Source: PALSA-693 sp963781155 (GTDB taxonomy: Bacteria; Actinomycetota; Acidimicrobiia; Acidimicrobiales; Palsa-688). From it: a stretch of DNA of 64,000 nucleotides. The DNA lies in assembly GCA_963781155.1 (NCBI GenBank), contig CAWAEC010000014.1, positions 496,001-560,000 of the forward strand, read 5' to 3'. Below the pieces are notes generated by a model. It worked only from the letters and a program-made list of their open reading frames with translations. It had not been told where the DNA came from and made no database searches. This document shows positions 17,467 to 25,654 of this stretch, in pieces. The translations under genes were made by a program, and so were the position numbers. Within the stretch, counting starts at the first letter, position 1. Each line of letters begins with the position of its first letter.

Positions 17467-17677
17467 GCTATCGCCACCTGAATCGGTCGGAACTCTCGGG
17501 TACCCGACGCCGACCGCGAAAGCGGTGGCCCCTTCAGCGAGGTCGCCGACTCGAAACTCTGGATGGGCGGCACCGGACGCCCGAACTTCTAATCGGTGTT
17601 ATCGGTACGAGCCTACGACGTTGCCTCGGGGAGTGCGGTTGGCAGGGTTGATGGAGGACAGTTAGTCGGCGGCGAAG

Positions 17678-18242
17678 TCACTCTTTGCCACTCACGTACC
17701 TGCGGACACCTTCGAGGTAGTTGCGTGTGGTCTTGAGTTGGATCGCTCGGCTGATGGGAATACCGACACGGCTCAGTGCGGTGGCGGGGCGAGAGAAGGC
17801 GGTGTGTCTCGAAGCGAACGGCATCGCTGGTTGACAGGACAACGTGGAAGGCTTCCTCACCGCGCTCGGGGTGACCTGGCAGCGTGCCGTAGGTGAAGCC
17901 GAAGGAGTCGGGCGCGGTGGTGACATAGATGATGCGACAGGGCGCGATCACGTACATCGGGCCGACACGGATGGTTACCACTACGACGGTGCCCGTTTCG
18001 ATGGGGGCATTCGGGGGCGAAATGGTGGCCCCGGCGTGCCGGTGTCCTTGCCAGCTTCGTAGCGCGCTTTGAGCCTTCGTCCAAACTTCGGGGCCAGAGC
18101 CGAGCTCGACGGCGGCCCGGTCGTGCTGATACCCGGGAGGCAGCTCGCGGTTTCTTGTGGTGCCGACTTCGGCGTATGTCACCGGCTGGTCATGAAGCCT
18201 GACCACCAGTCTCTCCAACGCGGCTTGGTCGGGCCGTAGCAT
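17678..18242 (-). CDS. DUF1990 family protein (frameshift)
   Basis: From ATG 18242 the frame reads 'MLRPDQAALERLVVRLHDQP' and continues through 'VELGSGPEVWTKAQSALRSW' and 'IETGTVVVVTIRVGPMYVIA' to 'FTYGTLPGHPERGEEAFHVV'. These are hallmarks of DUF1990, a small family of unknown function. Near 17805 the frame changes and the expected C-terminus 'AFSRPATALSRVGIPISRAI' followed by 'YLEGVRRYV' is found in another frame, ending at 17678. One indel therefore breaks an otherwise complete gene. Confidence 0.7.
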
Positions 18243-18334
18243 CCGGATCGGCACGCATTCGACGGTACTGGTTGCTAGCGTGACGCTGTCGCGAATCAAG
18301 CTCCGTACGCTCCCAACCATCCACAATGGCTACC

Positions 18335-18696
18335 TCAGGAGAGACCTGCACTATTTGATCCACGTACCTGCGACGCCAATGAGGATGCCTTACCGAAAAG
18401 AGGAAGAGATATGAGCGATCGCGGTCATCGACTCGCAGGAAGCGCCGTCCCATTGCCGCCCGCCAGTGAGGCGTCGACCCGACCGCTCTGACGTCCGTTA
18501 GTTTGCAGGTCGACTGGGTCGTCTGCGCGGAATAGGGCCGTATCGAGCTTGTGGGCTCGAAACAGCACGCGGTGGCTCGTGAGATACAGGAGCCCTCCGC
18601 GACAGAACATGGTTTTGGCTGGGAAGTATCCGGTCCCGAGTCGAGTACGACCTTCTCACCCGGATCGAGTTCCGGTTCTTCGTATACCGAGGCCAA
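18335..18696 (-). pseudogene. GRAM/PH-like domain protein, frame broken twice
   Basis: The N-terminal piece 'EEPELDPGEKVVLDSGPDT' (possible TTG start at 18696) switches frame to 'GGLLYLTSHRVLFRAHKLDT', the conserved GRAM/bacterial-PH pattern of a strand pair ending in 'TSHRVLF'. It then returns to the first frame with 'RSYLFLFSVRHPHWRRRYVD'. Two indels are needed. Bacterial proteins of this type are of unknown function and are often membrane- or stress-associated. The exact 3-prime end is not clear because the frame runs into the DUF1990 gene start. Confidence 0.45.
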
Positions 18697-18966
18697 GGAT
18701 GTGAGGGCTACGACACAGAACGGCGACGTCTCCGCGCTGGAGTGATCGATCCGGTTGCCGATGCCGACGGTGCCGGCGGAATTCATTGCCTTCCCATTGC
18801 CGCCAGACTCGTTCTGTTTTCCTTGAGAACCGCCCCGGAGCGGAGCGGAGGGGTGGTTGCCGGGGGGTGCCGGGGGGCAGGCCCCCTGGCTTGCCGGAGC
18901 CCGATCTGCTGCCAGGTACGAAAGCAACGATCGCCACACTCAGGCGCCATGCGAGTTGGAGTTCGC

Positions 18967-19308
18967 CTATCTGAGTTTGGCACGCGTGCGTGGTTGTTCT
19001 CGGGCGGCTTGAGGCTTGCGACCCCCCCTACTAACGCCGGCCCCCCCAACGGGGGGGCCGTTGTTATCAGGTATGCCTGCCGGCGTCGCGATAGCCGGGG
19101 AGATGTCGGATTTCCGCGGCCGACCAGTTGACCTGGGGTGGCTGGCCATCCAATCGGTAATGGATTGACGGCGCCATATACGGCCTACGGCAAGTTCAGC
19201 TTCGGGAACAGGGAAGTCTGGATACGCGCGCAGAATCTGATGCACACGTTGGCGTGAGACGCCGAGCATCTCTGCGACCTCCACGATGCTCACAAGATCA
19301 GCGCACAT
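18967..19308 (-). CDS. Small helix-turn-helix (AlpA/excisionase-like) protein
   Basis: Up to 113 residues. The first 60 form an AlpA/MerR-like DNA-binding domain: 'SIVEVAEMLGVSRQRVHQIL', then 'PDFPVPEAELAVGRIWRRQS' and 'ITDWMASH'. The tail (glycine/proline/arginine rich) is encoded across a GC hairpin that looks like a terminator, so the true protein may end earlier; a TGA in another frame precedes the hairpin. Such proteins act as excisionases or small repressors in mobile regions. An inverted repeat lies upstream of its start. Confidence 0.6.
   Translation of the reverse strand: MCADLVSIVEVAEMLGVSRQRVHQILRAYPDFPVPEAELAVGRIWRRQSITDWMASHPRSTGRPRKSDISPAIATPAGIPDNNGPPVGGAGVSRGGRKPQAAREQPRTRAKLR
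19038..19060 (-). terminator. Strong GC hairpin, probable terminator
   Basis: CGGCCCCCCC, AAC loop, GGGGGGGCCG: a perfect 10-bp stem at the 3-prime end of the small HTH gene. The U-tract is poor, as is usual in high-GC actinobacteria. Long G and C runs also make this a likely site of sequencing error. Confidence 0.5.
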
Positions 19309-19327
19309 GCTTCCATCCTAAGAAAAG

Positions 19328-19345
19328 GCTTGCGTGATAGCAAGC
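19328..19345. promoter_or_regulatory. Inverted repeat upstream of the small HTH gene
   Basis: GCTTGC-GTGATA-GCAAGC is a perfect 6-bp inverted repeat 20 bp upstream of the HTH start. CGTGATA is also directly repeated at 19333-19339 and 19348-19354. It is a plausible autoregulatory operator. Confidence 0.4.
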
Positions 19346-19435
19346 ATCGTGATAATCTTGCGGTAGAGCAATAGGTGGCCCCGGCGGTGCTTGCGACACC
19401 CCGGGGCCTGGCAGAGACCATTGGAGGGTCCCGAC

Positions 19436-20372
19436 ATGGATAAGCGTATGGGCGCGGAGCGACGACCGCGTGACGATGGTGACTCGATAGGCGGTTACCG
19501 GCCTCAAAGGATCGATGCGACGGTCTGGGCGGAAGTGCTGCCGTTCGTGTCCACGTGCGCGGACCGGTTGGGCCTTGAGGCTACAGCTTCGGCTGTTCGG
19601 GTCGTGCGGGTGCTGGCACGCTTGGCGGCGTGGGCGGTGGGCGAGGGGCTGCCACTCGATGTCGAGGTGGTACTGGATCCGGACACCGTCGAGCGGTTTG
19701 TGGCGGTGGAGCTAGTCGATGATCGGTCGCGGGCGACCTATCGGGCCGTGCTGCGGCGCGTCGGCCCGCTTCTGACGACGAAGGCGCCTTGGGAGAGCCG
19801 ACAACGAGGCGTGGCTCGGCGCCAGGTTGCTGTGCCGTACACGAAGCAAGAGATCATCTGGCTTCGCGCCGATGCTGTGACCCAGTCGACGGAGGGCCGG
19901 ATGCGGGCGGCTCGAGCGCTTCTTGCTTTGGGTGCGGGTGCGGGGCTTGACGGACGCTGGGTTAGCTGCGTCGCCGCCGAAGACGTGACAAGCGATGGCG
20001 AGATCGTGTTGGTGCGGGTCGGGGGAGCCGTCGGCCCGGGTGGTCCCGGTGTTGGCCGGTTGGGAGGCGGAGGTTCTTGATCTGGCGGCCTCGGGTGGGG
20101 ATGAGTTCCTGGTCGGTGGGCGCTCGACGTCCCGGAACCGTGCCGGCGCGCTGGCGGCGTCGCTGATCGTTGGGAACGGTCGTCCGCGGTTTTCGGCCTC
20201 GCGACTGCGGTCGACGTGGTTGGTCACACACCTGACGTTCGGCACCAGGCTGCCGGTGCTGGTCCACGCGGCCGGCCTGCAGGGGGTCACGGTTCTTTCG
20301 GATCTTCTGCCATTCGTTCCGGCACTCGATGAAGCTGAGGCGCGGGCGATTCTGCGGGGTGGTGCCCGATGA
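19436..20372 (+). CDS. Tyrosine-recombinase-like protein (frameshift)
   Basis: The start is ATG 19436 with GGAGGG upstream. The first frame gives a helical N-terminal half ('FVSTCADRLGLEATASAVRV', 'YTKQEIIWLRADAV') and 'RAARALLALGAGAGLDGRWV', resembling the start of an integrase catalytic domain. Near 20025, at a G run, the frame changes and continues as 'EPSARVVPVLAGWEAEVLDL', 'RFSASRLRSTWLVTHLTFGT' and 'LVHAAGLQG'. The latter is reminiscent of the R-x-x-R/HxL box and C-terminal helix of tyrosine recombinases, but the canonical H-x-x-R and Tyr are not evident. It overlaps the transposase gene by 4 nt (ATGA), so the two work or move together. Confidence 0.5.
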
Positions 20373-21837
20373 GGCGGCGGGCTCCGATCGACGCTCATGG
20401 CGGCCGGGCCACCAGCAACATTGATTTGCAAATCGCTTGTCGGGTCATCGACCGCTCGGACGTCGTGCCAGTCCTGTCGCCGCTGTTGGATGCCGAGGTC
20501 GGCCGGCATCGCACCATCAGTGTTCGGGGCCTGCTGGTGGCGTGTCAGCTGAACGCGTTGGCCCGGCATCATCGGGCGCATCTGGTGCAGGTGGCTCGGA
20601 TCATCAACGCTCTTACCGACGAGCAGCGAGCTGAACTTGGCATTGTCCGTCACGACTCGGAGGAGACGTATCACCGGGCCGGTCACCGCTCAGCGACGAA
20701 CTCCCGTCCAGCTGGACCGTACGTGGGCTACGAGCTGCATCTGGCCGTGCAGGCGCGGGATGTGAAGTGGACGAACGGGATCAACAAGACCAGCCTGTCT
20801 GACGAGGTGCCCGGAGTGGTGACCTGCTTTTCCCTGGTCCCGGCCGGCACCCACCGAGGCAAGGCCATCGTCGACGACCTGATCGGGGCGAAGGCGGCAG
20901 GGGAGCCGATCGACGACGTGGTGTGGGATCCCGGCTACAGCCTGTGCAAACCGGGAACCGTCCATCACAAGCTCGCCCAGGCGGGGATCCACCAGACGTT
21001 CCAGCCCGTCACCCACCAGCGCGGCGCCCGGCCGTTCTCCGGCGAGGCCCTGCTCATCGAAGGGCAGCTCTTCTCGAGTCTCCTTCCTAACGAGCTGCGC
21101 GATCTGCCGGCCCCGCCGAGAGGGGCGAGCGAGGGGAGAAGGAGGCGTACGAGGCGAAGTTCAACCTGCGGGCCCGCTGGCGCATGATGCGCCACAGCCC
21201 GCCCGACGGCGATGGCGCCACTCGGTGGCGCTGCCCGTTCTGTGCCGGCTTCCTTCGCTCCCGGAGCTTCCCTCGCACGATGCGCCGGGCCAAGACGGTT
21301 CCGCTGGTGCCAGTCGGTGAGGGTTGCGAGAAGTGCTGCAACGGGATCCTGACCGCCCAGGCCGCCGAGATGGCGTGGTGGCAGCGCATCACCTACGGGA
21401 CCACGGCCTGGCGGATCTCAATGGGACGTCGCCAGGTCGTCGAGTCGGTCAACGCCGCCCTCAAAGGCGTCTTCACCGACCTCGGCCGTGGGTTCATGCG
21501 GGTCATGGGCGTCACCAAGATGACCGTCATGCTCGGCTTCACCCTGGCCGCCTACAACCTGGACCGGATCCGCAGCTTCCGGGCCAAGCACCACCTCGAC
21601 GAGGAGGGGCGGCCGACGGAGAAGCCTAAGCAGACCCGGCCCCGCCGGCGCACCGGCACCTGGGCCGACGTCATCGAGCCCACCGGCGGCGCCGCCCGAC
21701 ATAACCGACCGACGAACTCGAGGCCGAGCCGGCTGCCCCACGGCGGCCGGCTTCAACGCGTCCCGAAACGAGGGTGCCGACGGCACGAGCGTCCAGACGC
21801 GAAAGACGGCCCCCGAAAGGGCCGTCAAAACGCTTGA
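20369..21837 (+). pseudogene. Zinc-ribbon DDE-type transposase, internally deleted and frameshifted
   Basis: The first part (to about 20690) has 'TISVRGLLVACQLNALARHH' and 'DEQRAELGIVRHDSEETYHR'. It then jumps directly to 'AGHRSATNSRPAGPYVGYEL', a text that in relatives I recall lies after a long segment containing the first catalytic Asp; that segment seems to be missing. After 'GTHRGKAIVDDLIG' and 'VVWDPGYSLCKP' the frame breaks near 21130. It resumes as a zinc-ribbon 'CPFCAGFLRSRSFP' with a second C-x-x-C pair in 'CEKCCNG', then 'GRRQVVESVNAALKGVFTDL' (Glu) . It is very likely inactive. Confidence 0.6.
21805..21826 (+). terminator. Hairpin at the end of the transposase gene
   Basis: GACGGCCC-CCGAAA-GGGCCGTC, a perfect 8-bp stem, overlaps the last codons of the transposase frame and is followed by AAAACGCTT. 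It could end the element's transcript or shield ssrA from read-through. Confidence 0.45.
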
Positions 21838-21926
21838 TCAGACATGAGTGAAGTCAAACTCAGCCTCTGGGCGGCTATGAAAACCTATTTCGTGATCACA
21901 CCCCATAGATTTTCATGAACATCCCT

Positions 21927-22283
21927 TGGTGGAGGTGGCGGGAATCGAACCCGCGTCCTTCAATGCCTAAACGGGACTTCTCCGAGCGCAGCCGGTGCTC
22001 GTATCTCAGGCTCCCCGCTCGCCACCGGCCCCGGCGGGGAGCCCCAGTCGACAAGATTTCCCTACCGGCCCGTCGACGAGACCAGTGGGTTAGCCCTGCA
22101 AGATGACGCCCGTACCCGACCCGCAGAGCAGGGGCCGGACGGACGGGCTACGGGTTAGGCAGCCAGTGCCAGCTGTGGTTGATGCTTGGCGTTTATTTTT
22201 AGGTTCCGGCTCTTTAACGTGGCTCCGGAGACCACGGCTCGCTTCTCCCGCATCGACGACCGAAGTCGAAGCCAATCACCCCC
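21927..22283 (-). ncRNA. ssrA: tmRNA (transfer-messenger RNA)
   Basis: The 5-prime end GGGGGTG (22283 downward) pairs with CACCTCC before the encoded ACCA end at 21927, forming the tRNA-Ala-like acceptor. The T-arm GCGGGTTCGATTCCCGC is present. The mRNA-like part has the resume context TAAAAATAAAC before GCC at 22190, and encodes the tag A-K-H-Q-P-Q-L-A-L-A-A followed by TAA (22155-22157). The tag ends in the LALAA-type degron recognised by ClpXP. The RNA is 357 nt. It rescues stalled ribosomes together with SmpB, whose gene lies two genes upstream. Its first 8 nt overlap the end of the S2P protease gene. Confidence 0.95.
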
Positions 22284-23427
22284 TTGTCAGGGTCCAACCC
22301 CTCGATGGTACCGGACCGCGGCGCCCGGACCGTACGAGCGCTTCCAGGTCGGCAGGCAGGATCGCGCCGACGGTGCGGTCATGGTCGACTACCAGGATCA
22401 CCTGTCCGGTGCCGGTGCGGTTCACGACCTCCAGGGCGTCCTCGTCCGGGGTTGCTCCGGTCGCAGCGGTGATCGGTGTCGCCACGTCGAGGGGCCGAGC
22501 CAGGTCCCATTGCGAAAAGGGAACAGACGCCACCATGTCCCCCAGCAGCACCCCGCCATAACCCCCATCCCACCGCTCGAGGAGCCACACCCATCCCGGG
22601 TGACCGCTGGCGTAGCGATCGGCGAAAGCCCGCACGGTGATCCAGCCTGGAGCCGCCCCCACCGGGCGCATGATCTCGGATACCCGGACACCATCGAGCG
22701 ACCGGCGCATCTGACCGAGCTGGCGCTCAGCCCGGGCCGCACCGAGCAGCCACCACCCCAAGAAGCTGATGAAGAAGCCGTTGAACGGATCGCTCCCGCG
22801 CACCAACACCAAGAACCCGAGCGCGACAAGGGCTGTGCCGAGCCAGACACCGGCATTCGTGGCGATACGGGTGGCCCGCCAGCGATCCCGGGTTGCCGCC
22901 CAGGCCAGAGCGTGCAGCACCCGGCCGCCATCGAGCGGGGAGGCGGGCAGCAGGTTGAACAAGGCGAGCACCACGTTGATAACCGCCAGCCACCCGAGCG
23001 AGGACACCACCAGCCGCCCGGCGCCGCCGGCCTCCAAGGCCATCCGCGCCAGCCACAGCACTCCTCCGAATGCCACGCTCACCAGCGGGCCCACGCCGGC
23101 AATGCCCAGTTCCGCGCCCGGCGAATGGGCGTCGCCATCGATACGGGTCACCCCGCCCATCCAGGACAGGGTGATGCCGTCGACCCGCATCCGGTAGCGC
23201 TGGGCCACGATGGCGTGCCCCAGCTCGTGCAACAGCACCCCGAACAGCAACACGACCGCGGTGACCGCGCCGGCCGCGGCGTACGCGGCCCCGCGATAGC
23301 CGGGGGCCTGAACGGGGAATCGGTTGGCCGCCAGCTCGCCGGCGACGAACGCCACCATGACCAACAGGCTCCAGTTGAGCCCGACCCTCACGCCGGCGAG
23401 CCTGCCCAGGCGGATGGTGTCGTTCAT
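22276..23427 (-). CDS. Site-2-protease-family (M50) membrane metalloprotease with CBS-like C-terminus
   Basis: 383 residues. Several membrane segments surround the zinc site HELGH (67-71), and the third ligand lies in 'NLLPASPLDGGRVL' (Asp166), as in Rip3/SpoIVFB-type S2P enzymes. A cytoplasmic C-terminal region of about 130 residues ('VSEIMRPVG', 'RTGTGQVILVVDHDRTVGAI') resembles a CBS pair. These proteases cut membrane-bound anti-sigma factors or other regulators. The gene follows smpB with a 4-nt overlap and its last codons run into ssrA, so ssrA may be transcribed partly from this operon and processed, or have a promoter inside it. Confidence 0.88.
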   Translation of the reverse strand: MNDTIRLGRLAGVRVGLNWSLLVMVAFVAGELAANRFPVQAPGYRGAAYAAAGAVTAVVLLFGVLLHELGHAIVAQRYRMRVDGITLSWMGGVTRIDGDAHSPGAELGIAGVGPLVSVAFGGVLWLARMALEAGGAGRLVVSSLGWLAVINVVLALFNLLPASPLDGGRVLHALAWAATRDRWRATRIATNAGVWLGTALVALGFLVLVRGSDPFNGFFISFLGWWLLGAARAERQLGQMRRSLDGVRVSEIMRPVGAAPGWITVRAFADRYASGHPGWVWLLERWDGGYGGVLLGDMVASVPFSQWDLARPLDVATPITAATGATPDEDALEVVNRTGTGQVILVVDHDRTVGAILPADLEALVRSGRRGPVPSRGWTLTRG

Positions 23428-23927
23428 ACGTCCAGGGTACGCCGCCGCGCCGCCGATGCACGGCGGGCCTCCATGTCGGCGTCACGCGCTGCGATGGCAT
23501 GTCGCTTGTCGTAGCTCTTGCGTCCTCGAGCCAGCGCCAGGTCGACCTTGGCCCGCCCATCCTTGAAATACACCGACAGCGGCACCAGGGTGAGGGAATC
23601 TTGCGTGGTGCGACGGGTCAGTTCGTCGATTTGGCGCCGGTGCAACAGCAGCTTCCGGCGCCGGTCGGGGTCAGTGGCACCGAATCCGGAAGCGAAGGCA
23701 TAGGGGGGCACGTGCATGGCGTACAGCCACACCTCGCCGTCGATAACCCGGGCGTAGCTGTCCCTCAACTGGGCCTTTCCCTCCCGGAGGGACTTGACTT
23801 CGCTTCCGGCCAATACCAGCCCCGCCTCGTAGGTATCGAGGATGTCATAGTCGTGCCGGGCCCGCCGATTCTGGGCTACGGGGCGGCCGTCTACTCCCTT
23901 GTGGGCGGGTTTGGACGCGGGCGCCAT
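23424..23927 (-). CDS. smpB: SsrA-binding protein SmpB
   Basis: 167 residues with the SmpB OB-fold. Motifs are 'NRRARHDYDILDTYEAGLVL', 'GSEVKSLREGKAQLRDSYAR', the binding strand 'MHVPPYAFASGFGATDPDRR' and 'RKLLLHR', and the basic C-terminal tail 'RGRKSYDKRHAIAARDADME' that enters the ribosomal decoding site. It escorts tmRNA to stalled ribosomes. It heads the smpB-S2P-ssrA group and is divergent from mec, with only 27 bp between their starts, so two promoters overlap closely there. Confidence 0.95.
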   Translation of the reverse strand: MAPASKPAHKGVDGRPVAQNRRARHDYDILDTYEAGLVLAGSEVKSLREGKAQLRDSYARVIDGEVWLYAMHVPPYAFASGFGATDPDRRRKLLLHRRQIDELTRRTTQDSLTLVPLSVYFKDGRAKVDLALARGRKSYDKRHAIAARDADMEARRASAARRRTLDV

Positions 23928-23954
23928 GGATTCGTCACGGTAGCGTCGGGGTCA

Positions 23955-24368
23955 ATGCTCCGGGTGGAAAAAAGGATCCTCGACGCGATGGTCGCCAGCG
24001 CCCTTGATGGATATCCGCTGGAAGCGTGTGGCCTGCTAGCCGGGACGGAGGACGGGTCAGGTACCGCCACTGTGGCCGCGTGCTATCCGACGGCCAATGC
24101 CGCCGCGTCCGCACGGCTGTACGAAGTCGAGCCCCGGGACCTTCTTCGGGCCGATCGGGCCGCCGAGGCAGCTGGTGGACAGCTGATCGGGGTGTACCAC
24201 TCTCACACCCACACCGACGCGAAGCCGTCGCCGACCGACGTAGGCCAGGCCCCGGATCCGGATTGGCACTACGTGCTGGTGTCCTTCCGCGATACCCACC
24301 CCAGCGTTCGCAGCTGGCTGATTCGGGAAGGGAAGATCACAGAGGAGCCGGTCGTTCTACAATGGTGA
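23955..24368 (+). CDS. mec: JAMM/MPN+ metallopeptidase Mec ([CysO]-cysteine peptidase)
   Basis: 137 residues from ATG 23955. The JAMM zinc motif is clear: an early Glu in 'GYPLEACGLLAG' and 'GVYHSHTHTDAKPSPTD' giving H-x-H-x(7-10)-S-x-x-D. In M. tuberculosis Mec cleaves cysteine from the C-terminal glycine of the sulfur carrier CysO. The gene is followed 42 bp later by cysO and then cysM, the exact partners, which makes the assignment secure. A longer frame runs upstream, but it is antisense to smpB and not needed. Confidence 0.92.
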   Translation: MLRVEKRILDAMVASALDGYPLEACGLLAGTEDGSGTATVAACYPTANAAASARLYEVEPRDLLRADRAAEAAGGQLIGVYHSHTHTDAKPSPTDVGQAPDPDWHYVLVSFRDTHPSVRSWLIREGKITEEPVVLQW

Positions 24369-24410
24369 CAAGAGGAGTCGACTTTGGCTCCTGACGTGAT
24401 GACCTGACCC

Positions 24411-24701
24411 GTGGAGAAAACGCCGGTGTCTGTTGATGTTCGCTTGCCCACCATCCTCCGAGCCTCAGCCGCCGGGCAGGCCACTGTCGAGGCGCAGGGA
24501 GCCACGGTCGGGGAGGTCTTTGACGATCTGATCCGCCAGCACCCCGGTTTGCGTGACCAGTTGCTCACCGGCGATGGATCGGTCCATCGACACCTCAACA
24601 TCTTCCTCAATGACGACGACATCCGCTATCTGGGGAATCTGGGGGCCAAGGTCGCCGATCGAGACACCCTCACGCTGATGCCCGCCGTGGCTGGAGGCTG
24701 A
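24411..24701 (+). CDS. cysO: Sulfur-carrier protein CysO (MoaD/ThiS fold)
   Basis: 96 residues of ubiquitin-like MoaD/ThiS fold, with 'VDVRLPTILRASAAGQATVE', 'LNIFLNDDDIRYLGNLGAKV' and the essential C-terminal Gly-Gly ('MPAVAGG'). Its terminal thiocarboxylate donates sulfur to O-phosphoserine on CysM, forming a CysO-cysteine adduct that Mec releases. It lies between mec and cysM. Six bases separate its stop from the GTG start of cysM. Confidence 0.93.
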   Translation: MEKTPVSVDVRLPTILRASAAGQATVEAQGATVGEVFDDLIRQHPGLRDQLLTGDGSVHRHLNIFLNDDDIRYLGNLGAKVADRDTLTLMPAVAGG

Positions 24702-24706
24702 TAGCA

Positions 24707-25654
24707 GTGGCCCGTTACGAGAGCCCTCGGACCTGATCGGGAACACCCCGATGGTGGACATCAGCGCCCTCAGCCCCAATCCGCGTGTGGCCATCCTGGC
24801 GAAGCTGGAGGGGGCCAACCCGGGCGGCTCGGTCAAGGACCGGGCTGCGAAGGCGATGGTCGAGGAGGCGGAGAAGGACGGCAGCTTGCGGCCGGGTCAG
24901 CAGATCCTCGAGTCGTCCTCGGGCAACACCGGCATCGCGCTGGCCATGATCGCCAAGGTCAAGGGCTATCCGATCAAGATCGTCCTGCCGGAGAATGTCT
25001 CGGTCGAGCGCCGGCAGCTTCTCGAAGTCTGGGGGGCCGAAATCATCGACTCGCCTGGTTCGGAGGGTTCCAACGGGGCCATGCGCAGAGCCCAGGCCCT
25101 TGCCGAGCAGCATCCTGATTGGTGGTTCACCTACCAGTACGGCAACCCATCCAACCCCAAGACCCACTACGAAGGGACAGGTCCGGAGATCTGGCGGGAC
25201 TGCCCGGAGATCACCCATTTCATTGCCGGGCTCGGCACCGCGGGAACGTTGATGGGGGTCGGCCGGTTCCTCAAGGAGCGCAACCCGGCAATTCAGGTAT
25301 GGGCGGTGCAGCCCCCGGCAGGGGAGATGGTGGACGGACTCAAGAACCTGGATGAAGGGTTCATCCCTCCAGTGTTCACCGACAACAACGGCTTCGACTT
25401 GCTCGACCGGAGCAAGATCGTCGGGCCTCGAGAGAGCGTCGAGTGGACCCGTCGACTGGCGGAGGTGGGCATCTTCGCCGGGAATCTCCTCCGGGGCCAT
25501 CATGGCTGCGGCCGTGAAGTGCGCTGCGGAGATCGGCGAAGGTGTCATCGTGACCATCGTCTGCGATGGAGGATGGAAGTACCTCTCGACGGGTGTGTGG
25601 ACCGACGACATCGACACCGTGACGGAGCGAGCGAAGCGCGTCATCTACTTCTGA
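24707..25654 (+). CDS. cysM: O-phosphoserine sulfhydrylase CysM (two frame breaks)
   Basis: PLP-dependent cysteine synthase B type. The N-terminus from GTG 24707 ('ARYES') breaks frame near 24720, then 'DLIGNTPMVDISAL' continues in the next. The PLP lysine lies in 'NPGGSVKDRAAKAM', the phosphate loop in 'ESSSGNTGIALAMI' and 'GLGTAGTLMGVGRF'. Near 25490 the frame changes again and the expected end 'SSGAIMAAAVKCAAEIGEGV' and 'IVCDGGWKYLSTGVW' is in a third frame, stopping at 25654. Such a conserved metabolic gene is unlikely to be dead, so sequence indels are suspected. Confidence 0.88.

Noticed and set aside
22186..23514. 442-residue plus-strand frame
   Set aside because: Antisense to the S2P protease and part of tmRNA; low-complexity His/Pro/Gln/Arg text without motifs.
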